Source of the DNA: Lachnospiraceae bacterium
GTDB lineage: Bacteria; Bacillota; Clostridia; Lachnospirales; Lachnospiraceae
DNA length: 7,259 bases
NCBI GenBank assembly: GCA_024697505.1
Contig: JAILFQ010000195.1
Location: 1-7,259, forward strand
Direction: 5' to 3'
Shown here: one piece after another, positions 1 through 5,963 of the stretch
Layout of the letters: each line of letters begins with the position of its first letter
Position numbering within the stretch: position 1 is the first letter of the stretch
Position numbers and translations under genes: made by a program
The notes under the pieces: generated by a model
What the model was told of the DNA's origin: nothing
What the model saw: only the letters and a program-made list of their open reading frames with translations
The model's database searches: none

Positions 1-764
1 TAAACGGATCATTGGATTATCTATATAATAATGATAATTACAGTATGGATATTACGGATACAGTTACTTATGCAAAGACGGGTGTTGAATCCAGAGAAAG
101 CGTTATATCTGACGATGTTTTGGAAAAAATGGAGAATGAGGCGATTTCCTTCAGAGATTACCTGGATACCATAAAGGCATCGTATACTCTTTTTCATTCC
201 TCCAGCAATAATCTTATGAGTACCAACGGAGACGACTACGGCGTAAAGCAGGAAAGCTTTACGGAAATCCCGGTTTGGTATGCCAACAGGGATAAAACAG
301 ATGTCCGCACGATCAGTCTTCCGAAAAGCGAATATACATATATAGAGTATGCTAACGACAAATTGATCATAAACAAATTCCGGTTCTACTATATGGACGG
401 AGGGTATAGCTACAGCGAACTTCCATGGGAGCAAAGATATGTGATCTACACGTTTTACTACTATCCGTCCATTATGGAAGACGGAATACGCAGAGTGGAT
501 GCAGAAAATATTGATAAGGAAATTGCAGAATTCTATTTTTCGGGTGAAGATTATGTATGCGGAAAGGGCGAGTATAATGGATTTAAGTACGTTTACGCTT
601 ACGCAACGGACAGAGATTATACTCAAGCCCTTACCGATTGTTACATATTTGTAGATATTGGAGCAGAAAATCTGGTTTGTATGAAGGCAAGTGCTACCGG
701 CATCTCAAGTAATGAAGAAATATCGGCTCTTATAGAAGGTGCCTTTGCTTACCTGCCAAACTAA
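1..764 (+). CDS. Hypothetical Tyr-rich protein, 5'-truncated by window edge
   Basis: The reading frame is open from position 3 to the TAA at 762-764, with no in-frame stop upstream. The TTG at 12-14 is therefore probably an internal codon and the gene begins outside the window. About 254 residues are visible. They are hydrophilic and acidic, contain no membrane segment, and are very rich in tyrosine, especially the stretch that includes FRFYYMDGG and YTFYYYPS. Three cysteines lie in the last third (YVCGKG, TDCYIF, LVCMKA). The composition and lack of hydrophobic helices suit the extracytoplasmic domain of a secreted protein or lipoprotein whose signal sequence lies upstream; this is inference. 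I do not recognise a family and assign no function. It converges on the histidine kinase gene, and the two stop codons overlap by 4 bp. The long antisense frame here has the composition of a shadow, so I take the plus strand as coding. Confidence 0.72.
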   Translation, partial: NGSLDYLYNNDNYSMDITDTVTYAKTGVESRESVISDDVLEKMENEAISFRDYLDTIKASYTLFHSSSNNLMSTNGDDYGVKQESFTEIPVWYANRDKTDVRTISLPKSEYTYIEYANDKLIINKFRFYYMDGGYSYSELPWEQRYVIYTFYYYPSIMEDGIRRVDAENIDKEIAEFYFSGEDYVCGKGEYNGFKYVYAYATDRDYTQALTDCYIFVDIGAENLVCMKASATGISSNEEISALIEGAFAYLPN

Positions 765-2098
765 AGGATCGTGTTTTTAGCTTCAGTAAAAATCAAAGAA
801 ATGCTATAATTCGTGCCATCATTTGAAACAACGCAGGTGCCACCCATTTTATCCATCATTATGCGTATGTTGTTTACGCCGACATGGTTGCGTTCCGCAC
901 CTTCCGGCGGAAGACCGATGGCATTTGAAACTGAAATCTTTAGAGAGCCCTTTTCCTTTTTGCTTTCGGAAACATTAAGGAAAACGGGCTTTTCTTTATC
1001 CGCATATTTTAGTATGTTTGTAAGAATGTTGTCTATTATTCGGTTTATGTAGTTTTCCGAAACGCAAAGCCTGTAGGAGGGCCACTCTATGTTGCAATCT
1101 GTTGAAAAGCCGTTTGCCTCGAGTGCAGCAACAAATTCCGAGAGCGTGTCTTCAAAGATTGTTTTGGGACTCTGAGGCGGCATGAGTTCCGGTGATTCTT
1201 TGCCGGAAATAAGAAAGCGCTCAAAGAGTTCGTCAGTCATCTGCTTTATCTGCGCAGCTTTTGTTCTGGATTTATCTATGTAATCGTATATCTGTTCCTT
1301 ACTGTCTGTCTTCTTGGTAAGGTCTAAGTAGAGCAAAAGGGCGGTAAGAGGAGTCCTAAGATCGTGGGCTATGCTTACAACAAGTGAGTAGTTGGCATTT
1401 ACCGCTTCTTCCTCGTTTTCAATGTTTTCTTTAAGAACCAGTCTCATGCTGTTAAGGTCTTTTGCAAGTCGGGCAAGCTCATCATTTCCCTTAATGGTTA
1501 TTTCATGATTCAGGCCGCCTGTTTCCAAAACTTTTATATCTTTTTCCAGGGTGGAAATATAGTTTATCTTTCTTTGCACAAGCAGTATAAAGCCCAGAAG
1601 GAAAAGGACAACAGAGATTATGATCGCGGCCACATTCGTAAAATTATAGTACTGAAAGTTGAAGTAGGCGTAAAAATAAACGGTTGCTTCCCCGTCGGCA
1701 AAAGAAACTATGTCTTTTTTTCCGTCATAATAGTACATAAAATAATCGGTATAGCCGTTATCTTCTTCCGGGTAGAAACCCATGGAGTCGTATACTATTG
1801 TGTTGTCCCGGACTATCAAAAGCAGGGTGTAGATAGTCTGCTGGTTTTGTATCCATTCGTCGTATCTTGCAAAATCTGTGGCGGCAAGCTTTTCTTTGGC
1901 CACCATTTTGGTAAAGCTTTTGTATTGATTATCAATTCTCTTTTCGTAGTAGTTTGTTTTTGTAATATAGTATTTAACGGCATTCTCGAAGAGAGGATTT
2001 AACAGTTTGTATAAGAGAACCGCTGCTGTGGCAAGAACAAGTAATATTGCTACAAGCTCGGCCTGAAGGCTCTTTAGGCCTTTTTTGTGCTTATTCAA
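761..2098 (-). CDS. Sensor histidine kinase of a VanRS-like two-component system
   Basis: This is a 445-residue membrane sensor kinase that would autophosphorylate on histidine and pass the phosphate to the adjacent response regulator. A short basic N-terminus is followed by TM1 at about residues 13-33, an extracytoplasmic sensor region at about 34-154, TM2 at about 155-174 and a HAMP-like linker at about 175-228. The HisKA domain carries SIAHDLRTPLTALL with phospho-acceptor His245. The ATPase domain has a clear N box (IIDNILTNILKYA, with Asn357 and Asn361). The usual D-x-G-x-G of the G1 box is replaced by VSNAIG at about 390-395, and the G2 region is reduced to VGVNNIRIMMDKMGG. As far as I recall, this shortened form recurs in clostridial kinases, so the protein is probably active. 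The start is TTG at 2098, overlapping the regulator gene by 8 bp, with AAAGGGG seven bases upstream. The sensor part just before TM2 is strikingly aromatic. The ligand is unknown. Confidence 0.93.
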   Translation of the reverse strand: MNKHKKGLKSLQAELVAILLVLATAAVLLYKLLNPLFENAVKYYITKTNYYEKRIDNQYKSFTKMVAKEKLAATDFARYDEWIQNQQTIYTLLLIVRDNTIVYDSMGFYPEEDNGYTDYFMYYYDGKKDIVSFADGEATVYFYAYFNFQYYNFTNVAAIIISVVLFLLGFILLVQRKINYISTLEKDIKVLETGGLNHEITIKGNDELARLAKDLNSMRLVLKENIENEEEAVNANYSLVVSIAHDLRTPLTALLLYLDLTKKTDSKEQIYDYIDKSRTKAAQIKQMTDELFERFLISGKESPELMPPQSPKTIFEDTLSEFVAALEANGFSTDCNIEWPSYRLCVSENYINRIIDNILTNILKYADKEKPVFLNVSESKKEKGSLKISVSNAIGLPPEGAERNHVGVNNIRIMMDKMGGTCVVSNDGTNYSISLIFTEAKNTIL

Positions 2099-2789
2099 AA
2101 CGGTACCCCTTTCCCCATACGGTTTTTATATGGACCGGATCTTCCGGGTTCTTTTCTATTTTTGTTCTTAAGTTTCTTATATGCACCATTACAGTACCGT
2201 TGGAAGTGTAAAGGTAAGGCTCCTGCCATACACTTTCGTACAGGTTTTGTGCGGAAAAGACCTTCTTGGGATAGGACAGGAACAGGGTTAAAATGCGGTA
2301 CTCAAGATCCGTAAGTTCTACTGCTTTTCCGTTGACGGTTACTTCCATGGAAGAGGTATCAAGGCGTATTTCACCGCTTTCCAGAATGGCTCCGTCATCC
2401 CCGGTTTCTGCTTTTCCCTGGTAAACTTTGTATCTTCTTAAAAGAGCCTTTACTCTTCCGAGCAGCTCCGCATAGGAGAAGGGTTTTGGAAGATAGTCGT
2501 CCCCGCCTGCCATAAGGCCCATAAGTTTATCGGATTCTCCGGATTTTGCCGTTAGAAAAAGGACGGGAACGTTGGAAAATTCCCGTATTTTTTTACAGGT
2601 TTGAATGCCGGAAATGCCGGGCATCATTACATCCAAAATAACAAGGTCTGTCCGGTCATCAATTTTTTCAAGCCCGATAAGACCGTTTTCCGCCTCGTCC
2701 ACAGTGTAGCCTTCACTGGTAAGGATAAGCTTTACACCCTCGCGAATATCTGTATCATCTTCAATTATAAGAATTTTATTTTCACTCAT
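2091..2789 (-). CDS. OmpR/VanR-family response regulator
   Basis: This 232-residue DNA-binding response regulator has the normal length for the OmpR family. The receiver domain (about residues 5-118) shows the acidic pair Asp11-Asp12, phospho-acceptor Asp53 in LVILDVMMPG, Thr80 in LFLTAK and Lys102 in YLPKPF. The C-terminal winged-helix domain (about 135-232) carries the recognition-helix region VMVHIRNLRTKIE and the terminal TVWGKGYRFE hairpin. I place the start at the ATG at 2789, giving MSENKIL. The upstream in-frame ATG at 2816 overlaps the likely -10 element and has no ribosome binding site, whereas 2789 has AAGGGG seven bases away. Its partner is the downstream kinase, whose start lies within this gene's last codons. 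It probably controls cell-envelope genes, perhaps the acylation genes just upstream or the convergent gene, but no operator is visible. Confidence 0.95.
   Translation of the reverse strand: MSENKILIIEDDTDIREGVKLILTSEGYTVDEAENGLIGLEKIDDRTDLVILDVMMPGISGIQTCKKIREFSNVPVLFLTAKSGESDKLMGLMAGGDDYLPKPFSYAELLGRVKALLRRYKVYQGKAETGDDGAILESGEIRLDTSSMEVTVNGKAVELTDLEYRILTLFLSYPKKVFSAQNLYESVWQEPYLYTSNGTVMVHIRNLRTKIEKNPEDPVHIKTVWGKGYRFE
2106..2112 (-). promoter_or_regulatory. Ribosome binding site fixing the TTG start of the kinase
   Basis: The minus strand reads AAAGGGG followed by seven bases and then TTG at 2098-2096. The site lies inside the last codons of the response regulator gene, which ends at 2091. 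The purine tract and good spacing support the unusual TTG start and translational coupling of the two genes. Confidence 0.65.
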
Positions 2790-2796
2790 AAAATAT

Positions 2797-2803
2797 CCCC
2801 TTT
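2797..2803 (-). promoter_or_regulatory. Ribosome binding site of the response regulator
   Basis: The minus strand reads AAAGGGG followed by ATATTTT and ATG at 2789-2787, a spacing of seven bases. This decides the start in favour of the internal ATG over the one at 2816. Confidence 0.7.
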
Positions 2804-2814
2804 TTAGTAATATC

Positions 2815-2823
2815 ATTTTAGCA
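2815..2823 (-). promoter_or_regulatory. Extended -10 promoter candidate for the two-component genes
   Basis: In the 49-bp gap before the response regulator the minus strand reads TGCTAAAAT, an extended -10 (TGN plus TAAAAT, five of six matches to TATAAT). About 17 bases upstream there is only a weak -35 (TGTAAA), which is common for extended -10 promoters. Transcription would start near 2808, giving a leader of about 19 bases that just contains the ribosome binding site. The AT-rich background means a chance match is possible. Confidence 0.5.
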
Positions 2824-2838
2824 TATTAAACCCTGCAT

Positions 2839-3939
2839 TTACAGACCGAGCTTGGCTATGTTTGTATCATTTGCGAAGTTGTTGAGCTCGTAGAGAACCA
2901 GGACATCATCGAAGGAATTTTCTGCCATATAGGTCTTTACGGAGCCGGAATAGAAACGAAGGTCTATCATTGTTATTTTTGCGTAATCTTTTGTAAGGAA
3001 GGGCACAAAGCCGTTGGCAAAGGAGTCTTTAAGGATCAGAATGTTCCCTTTTCCTGTGCCGAATATTTCTGCAAGACCATGGTTGCCACCGAGGAAAACC
3101 GCGTACTTATCCTTCTCCTCTAATTTTTCTTTGCAGTATAGAGATGCATCTTTCCCGTTTATTTTTACCTTTACGTCTTTTTCTACCACAGGAAGATTAA
3201 TTGTGTCTTTTGTGTCCGGGTTTGTAAGTACCTTGGAATAAAGGGTTCCAAGCAATTCATCCGACCCCGGGAGGGTTTTTAAGGTTTTATATGCTCCTTC
3301 GCCGTTGGTTAATATCCAGTAGCCAACGTATGCCCCGTTCTCTGTCCAATGATGGTCTGTTTTATAAAAGACCTGCATGCTTTCCGCGGCTTGTTCCAAA
3401 GGAGATGTAAGATGGATAACGCGGCAGTCTTTCAGTTCTTCTTCCGCAAGGGATAAAAGAGCTTCTGCATTGTAAACTTGCGCGTGGGACGGCAGCATTT
3501 CTTTTAAGATCGCTCCGGAAGAGGGAACAAGCATAACGTTAAAGCGGATGTTTTTGTATTCTTCCGAAAGGGAGTGGATTCTCTTTAGATTTTTCTTGTA
3601 AAGGTCTGTATTTATATCTTTCTCGGTTACTTTTTCAAAAAGATATCCGTTTTTTCCTATGTATGCACCGCCAATATCTTTGTGGCCGAGGGCCATTTTA
3701 ATACGGTTTCTTGTAAGAACCAGCTTTTCTCTTAAAGGGAAATGGTCTGTAATGGCGCATTCCAGGCCTTTCATAAAACTTCCGTCCGCAAGTCCGGAAA
3801 GTGAAATTTTGGGAAAAGAGGCCAGGTTTCGGTTTTCGTTTTCGGAATAGTCTTTTTGTGGTGCAAGTAAAGATGCAAGCCCCAAAAAGAGCAGGAGAAC
3901 AGTTATGGCAAGACCTGAAATTAACCGGATTCTATTCAT
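2839..3939 (-). CDS. DHHW family protein, AlgJ/AlgX-like partner of MBOAT acyltransferase
   Basis: This 366-residue exported or membrane-anchored protein probably takes acyl groups delivered by the MBOAT protein encoded just before it and places them on a cell-surface polymer. The N-terminal hydrophobic helix at about residues 6-26 acts as anchor or signal. It is followed by the family hallmark ENRNLASFP at 35-43 and the DHFPLRE motif at 65-71. The name-giving DHHWTENGA motif is at 195-203, and by analogy with AlgX/AlgJ Asp195 and His197 would be catalytic. LILKDSFANGFVPFL at about 301-315 supplies the likely nucleophile Ser306 of the SGNH-like triad. The start ATG is preceded at five bases by AGGAGG, which overlaps the stop of the MBOAT gene (gap 9 bp), implying coupled translation. 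The motifs are seen directly; the acylation role follows from the alginate paradigm, and the polymer is not identifiable. Confidence 0.9.
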   Translation of the reverse strand: MNRIRLISGLAITVLLLFLGLASLLAPQKDYSENENRNLASFPKISLSGLADGSFMKGLECAITDHFPLREKLVLTRNRIKMALGHKDIGGAYIGKNGYLFEKVTEKDINTDLYKKNLKRIHSLSEEYKNIRFNVMLVPSSGAILKEMLPSHAQVYNAEALLSLAEEELKDCRVIHLTSPLEQAAESMQVFYKTDHHWTENGAYVGYWILTNGEGAYKTLKTLPGSDELLGTLYSKVLTNPDTKDTINLPVVEKDVKVKINGKDASLYCKEKLEEKDKYAVFLGGNHGLAEIFGTGKGNILILKDSFANGFVPFLTKDYAKITMIDLRFYSGSVKTYMAENSFDDVLVLYELNNFANDTNIAKLGL

Positions 3940-3948
3940 AATTTCCTC

Positions 3949-5436
3949 CTAAAATCTAAAATACAAAAAGGGGTTGTAGGTGTCTCCCAAGAGGAAAACA
4001 ATTGAAAACCCTATCATAGTACAAGTGTAGATTATGCATAAGGCAAGGAGAAAGCTTCTTTTACGGGTAAGTGTCGTCGTAGTGGAATTTTTTTTATTTT
4101 TAAAATTACCCGTAAGAGCTGCCATACTCCTGCCGTTGATGCCGCAATTACAGTCTTCTTTTTCAAGAAGACCTTTAATTTTCTTCCCGATCTTTGCGGG
4201 AAGAGAAGTTGCCCCTATTGTTAAGATTACGAAAAGAGGCAGGTAGTTGTTTAAATAGTAAAGGCTGTCTTCGGAAATAAAGCCATTTGCTCCGAAGAGG
4301 CATTTTATATATTCCGTAAACGGAAAACTCTCTTTGTCGCAGGCAAATATTACCCATCCCAGCAGGACAAAGAAGAGAGTGTATGCGTGTTTTAAAACTT
4401 TAGGGCACTTTTTCATGGCTTTTAGCAGGAAGAGCTTTTCCGCAAGTAAAAGAACAAAGTAAAAGAGCCCCCATATAAGGAAGTTCCAGTTTGCTCCATG
4501 CCAGAAACCCGTAAGAGCCCATACGATCAAAAGATTGAGTATCTGTCTGCCCTTTCCGAGCCTGTTTCCGCCAAGAGGTATGTATACGTATTCTCTAAAC
4601 CAGCTTCCTAAGCTTATATGCCACCTTCTCCAGAATTCTGTAATGCTTTCTGCTTCATATGGGTGGTTAAAGTTTTCCGGAAAGGTAAAACTAAACATCT
4701 TTCCAAGACCTATTGCCATATCCGAGTATCCGGAAAAGTCGTAGTAGATCTGGAAGGTAAAGGCCAGCGCTCCGATAAACGATGTTAAAGCGTCTGCCCG
4801 GCCGCCGGAATAAATCTCGTCAAAAAGCAGGCCGATGCTGTTGGCGAGGAGCACTTTCTTTGCAAGACCACAGGAGAAACGCATCATTCCGTTAAAGAAG
4901 TTTTCGGCACTTTCGTTTCTGCTTTTTAAACTGCCTTCTATATCCGAATATCTAACGATGGGGCCTGCAATAAGCTGTGGAAAGAAGCTTATGTACATTC
5001 CAAAAGCTGCAATGTTTCTTTGGGGAGAGACTTTTCCTTTATAGACATCTATTACATAGGAAAGTGTCTGAAAGGTATAAAAAGATATTCCTATAGGCAG
5101 AGCGAGCTTTAAAAGCAGGATGTCTGCTCCCGTTAGGTTGTTTATGTTAATAATAAAAAAGTCTGTGTATTTAAAGAAGGCAAGCAGACCAAGGTTGAAA
5201 ACAACAGCAGTAACAAGAACTGCCTTCCTTCGGCCTTTTTCCATCAGAATACCGAAAAGGTAGTTTGCTGAAATGGAAAGTATCATGAGGAGAACATATT
5301 TCGGTTCTCCCCATGCATAAAAAATAAGGCTGGAAAAAAGTAAGACCGCATTTTTACACTGCTTTGGCAGTGTGTAATATAAAACGATCGTTATAGGCAA
5401 AAAAATACATAAAAACAAAATGCTTGAGAATACCAT
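3949..5436 (-). CDS. AlgI-like MBOAT family O-acyltransferase
   Basis: This 495-residue polytopic membrane protein of the membrane-bound O-acyltransferase family would transfer an acyl group, most often acetyl, from a cytoplasmic donor across the membrane for modification of a surface glycan. Family motifs in order are LFSSLIFYAWGEP (33-45), LPIGISFYTFQTLSYVIDVY (113-132), FFPQLIAGPIVRY (151-163), IYYDFSGYSDMAIGLG (230-245), FWRRWHISLGSWFREYVYIP (268-287, His273), GFWHGANWN (310-318) with the expected catalytic His313, and the terminal YNPFLYFRF. All key residues are intact. Residues about 425-460, between the last helices, form an unusual hydrophilic Asn/Lys/Thr-rich insert not typical of AlgI proteins. 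The start has GGAG five bases upstream within the end of the DUF4358 gene, which stops two bases before this ATG. The DHHW gene immediately downstream is its expected partner. Confidence 0.95.
   Translation of the reverse strand: MVFSSILFLCIFLPITIVLYYTLPKQCKNAVLLFSSLIFYAWGEPKYVLLMILSISANYLFGILMEKGRRKAVLVTAVVFNLGLLAFFKYTDFFIININNLTGADILLLKLALPIGISFYTFQTLSYVIDVYKGKVSPQRNIAAFGMYISFFPQLIAGPIVRYSDIEGSLKSRNESAENFFNGMMRFSCGLAKKVLLANSIGLLFDEIYSGGRADALTSFIGALAFTFQIYYDFSGYSDMAIGLGKMFSFTFPENFNHPYEAESITEFWRRWHISLGSWFREYVYIPLGGNRLGKGRQILNLLIVWALTGFWHGANWNFLIWGLFYFVLLLAEKLFLLKAMKKCPKVLKHAYTLFFVLLGWVIFACDKESFPFTEYIKCLFGANGFISEDSLYYLNNYLPLFVILTIGATSLPAKIGKKIKGLLEKEDCNCGINGRSMAALTGNFKNKKNSTTTTLTRKRSFLLALCIIYTCTMIGFSIVFLLGDTYNPFLYFRF
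4061..4115. repeat. Perfect 10-bp inverted repeat around low-complexity MBOAT insert
   Basis: On the plus strand TTACGGGTAA at 4061-4070 is matched by its exact reverse complement TTACCCGTAA at 4106-4115, separated by 35 bases that include a long T-rich run. Each arm is itself nearly palindromic (TTAC-two bases-GTAA). The pair bounds the codons for the stretch TGNFKNKKNSTTTTLTRK of the MBOAT protein. It could form a hairpin with a large loop in the mRNA, or mark a small inserted sequence. Confidence 0.55.
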
Positions 5437-5438
5437 GT

Positions 5439-5963
5439 CTACTCCGTTTTTGCTTTTTCGTAAGCTCCTTTAACAAGAGACGGATTGTCACTTATTATGA
5501 GTACAACATCTTTTCCGTTTGTAAACAGGACCGCCTTTTCCGCTCTCTCAAGTTGATCCTTGTTATAAGAGCGGAATAGGTTTTTCCTGTTTTCTATGTG
5601 TGTGTTTAAGGAATCGGCTACTTCGGTAACATCATTTGCTTTTTTTACTCTGACCACAGCAATTTCGTCTGCAAGACCTTCTGCGGAATAGGAGAGAAAG
5701 AAAGCATCTATCTTTTTGTAAGCTGTATCCGAAAGGTAAGAAAAGAGCCCTTCGGCATCTTCCGACTTGTTGTTTACAGTTTTCATTTCCGGAAGGGAAG
5801 TGTCTGCGGCAAGCATGTCCTTTTCCAGAGAGGCAAGACTTACGCTGTTTTTGCTGCCGCATCCGGTAAGAGAGAAGATCAAACCAAGCATTAAAAGAAG
5901 TACCAATGAATAAAGAACAGATCTGTTCATGTGAAATTCCCTTGCGTCTTCAATATTTTTCAT
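5439..5963 (-). CDS. DUF4358 domain lipoprotein
   Basis: This 174-residue predicted lipoprotein has a hydrophobic signal helix at about residues 16-32 ending in the lipobox SLTGC, with Cys35 as the lipidation site. It would be tethered to the outer face of the cytoplasmic membrane. The mature part of about 140 residues matches my recognition of DUF4358, a family of unknown function that often sits next to MBOAT and DHHW genes in Clostridia; this rests on pattern memory, not a search. The start at 5963 overlaps the upstream stop as ATGA and has AGGAGG at seven bases, so I prefer it. The ATG at 5930 also has an acceptable site (AAGGG, eight bases) and would give a more usual signal peptide beginning MNRSVLY. 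Either start keeps the lipobox. The gene ends two bases before the MBOAT start, so it probably serves the acylation complex, perhaps as an accessory or polymer-binding subunit (inference). Confidence 0.85.
   Translation of the reverse strand: MKNIEDAREFHMNRSVLYSLVLLLMLGLIFSLTGCGSKNSVSLASLEKDMLAADTSLPEMKTVNNKSEDAEGLFSYLSDTAYKKIDAFFLSYSAEGLADEIAVVRVKKANDVTEVADSLNTHIENRKNLFRSYNKDQLERAEKAVLFTNGKDVVLIISDNPSLVKGAYEKAKTE

Noticed and set aside
21..626. 201-residue antisense frame opposite the left gene
   Set aside because: Its composition (many Ile, Val, Phe, Cys and His without domain structure) is that of a shadow, it has no ribosome binding site I can see, and the plus-strand frame runs open across the whole region.
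774..792. TTTTTA / TAAAAA stem with a 7-base loop just past the left gene, a possible terminator
   Set aside because: The stem is only six A-T pairs with no G-C content and no following U tract, and it lies within kinase coding sequence.
1505..2002. 165-residue plus-strand frame inside the kinase gene
   Set aside because: It is fully antisense to a confidently identified kinase and has no recognisable motif.
4107..4518. 12-base direct repeat ACCCGTAAGAGC at about 4108-4119 and 4507-4518, both encoding ALTG on the minus strand
   Set aside because: One or two exact 12-base repeats are expected by chance in a window of this size, and no further similarity surrounds the copies.
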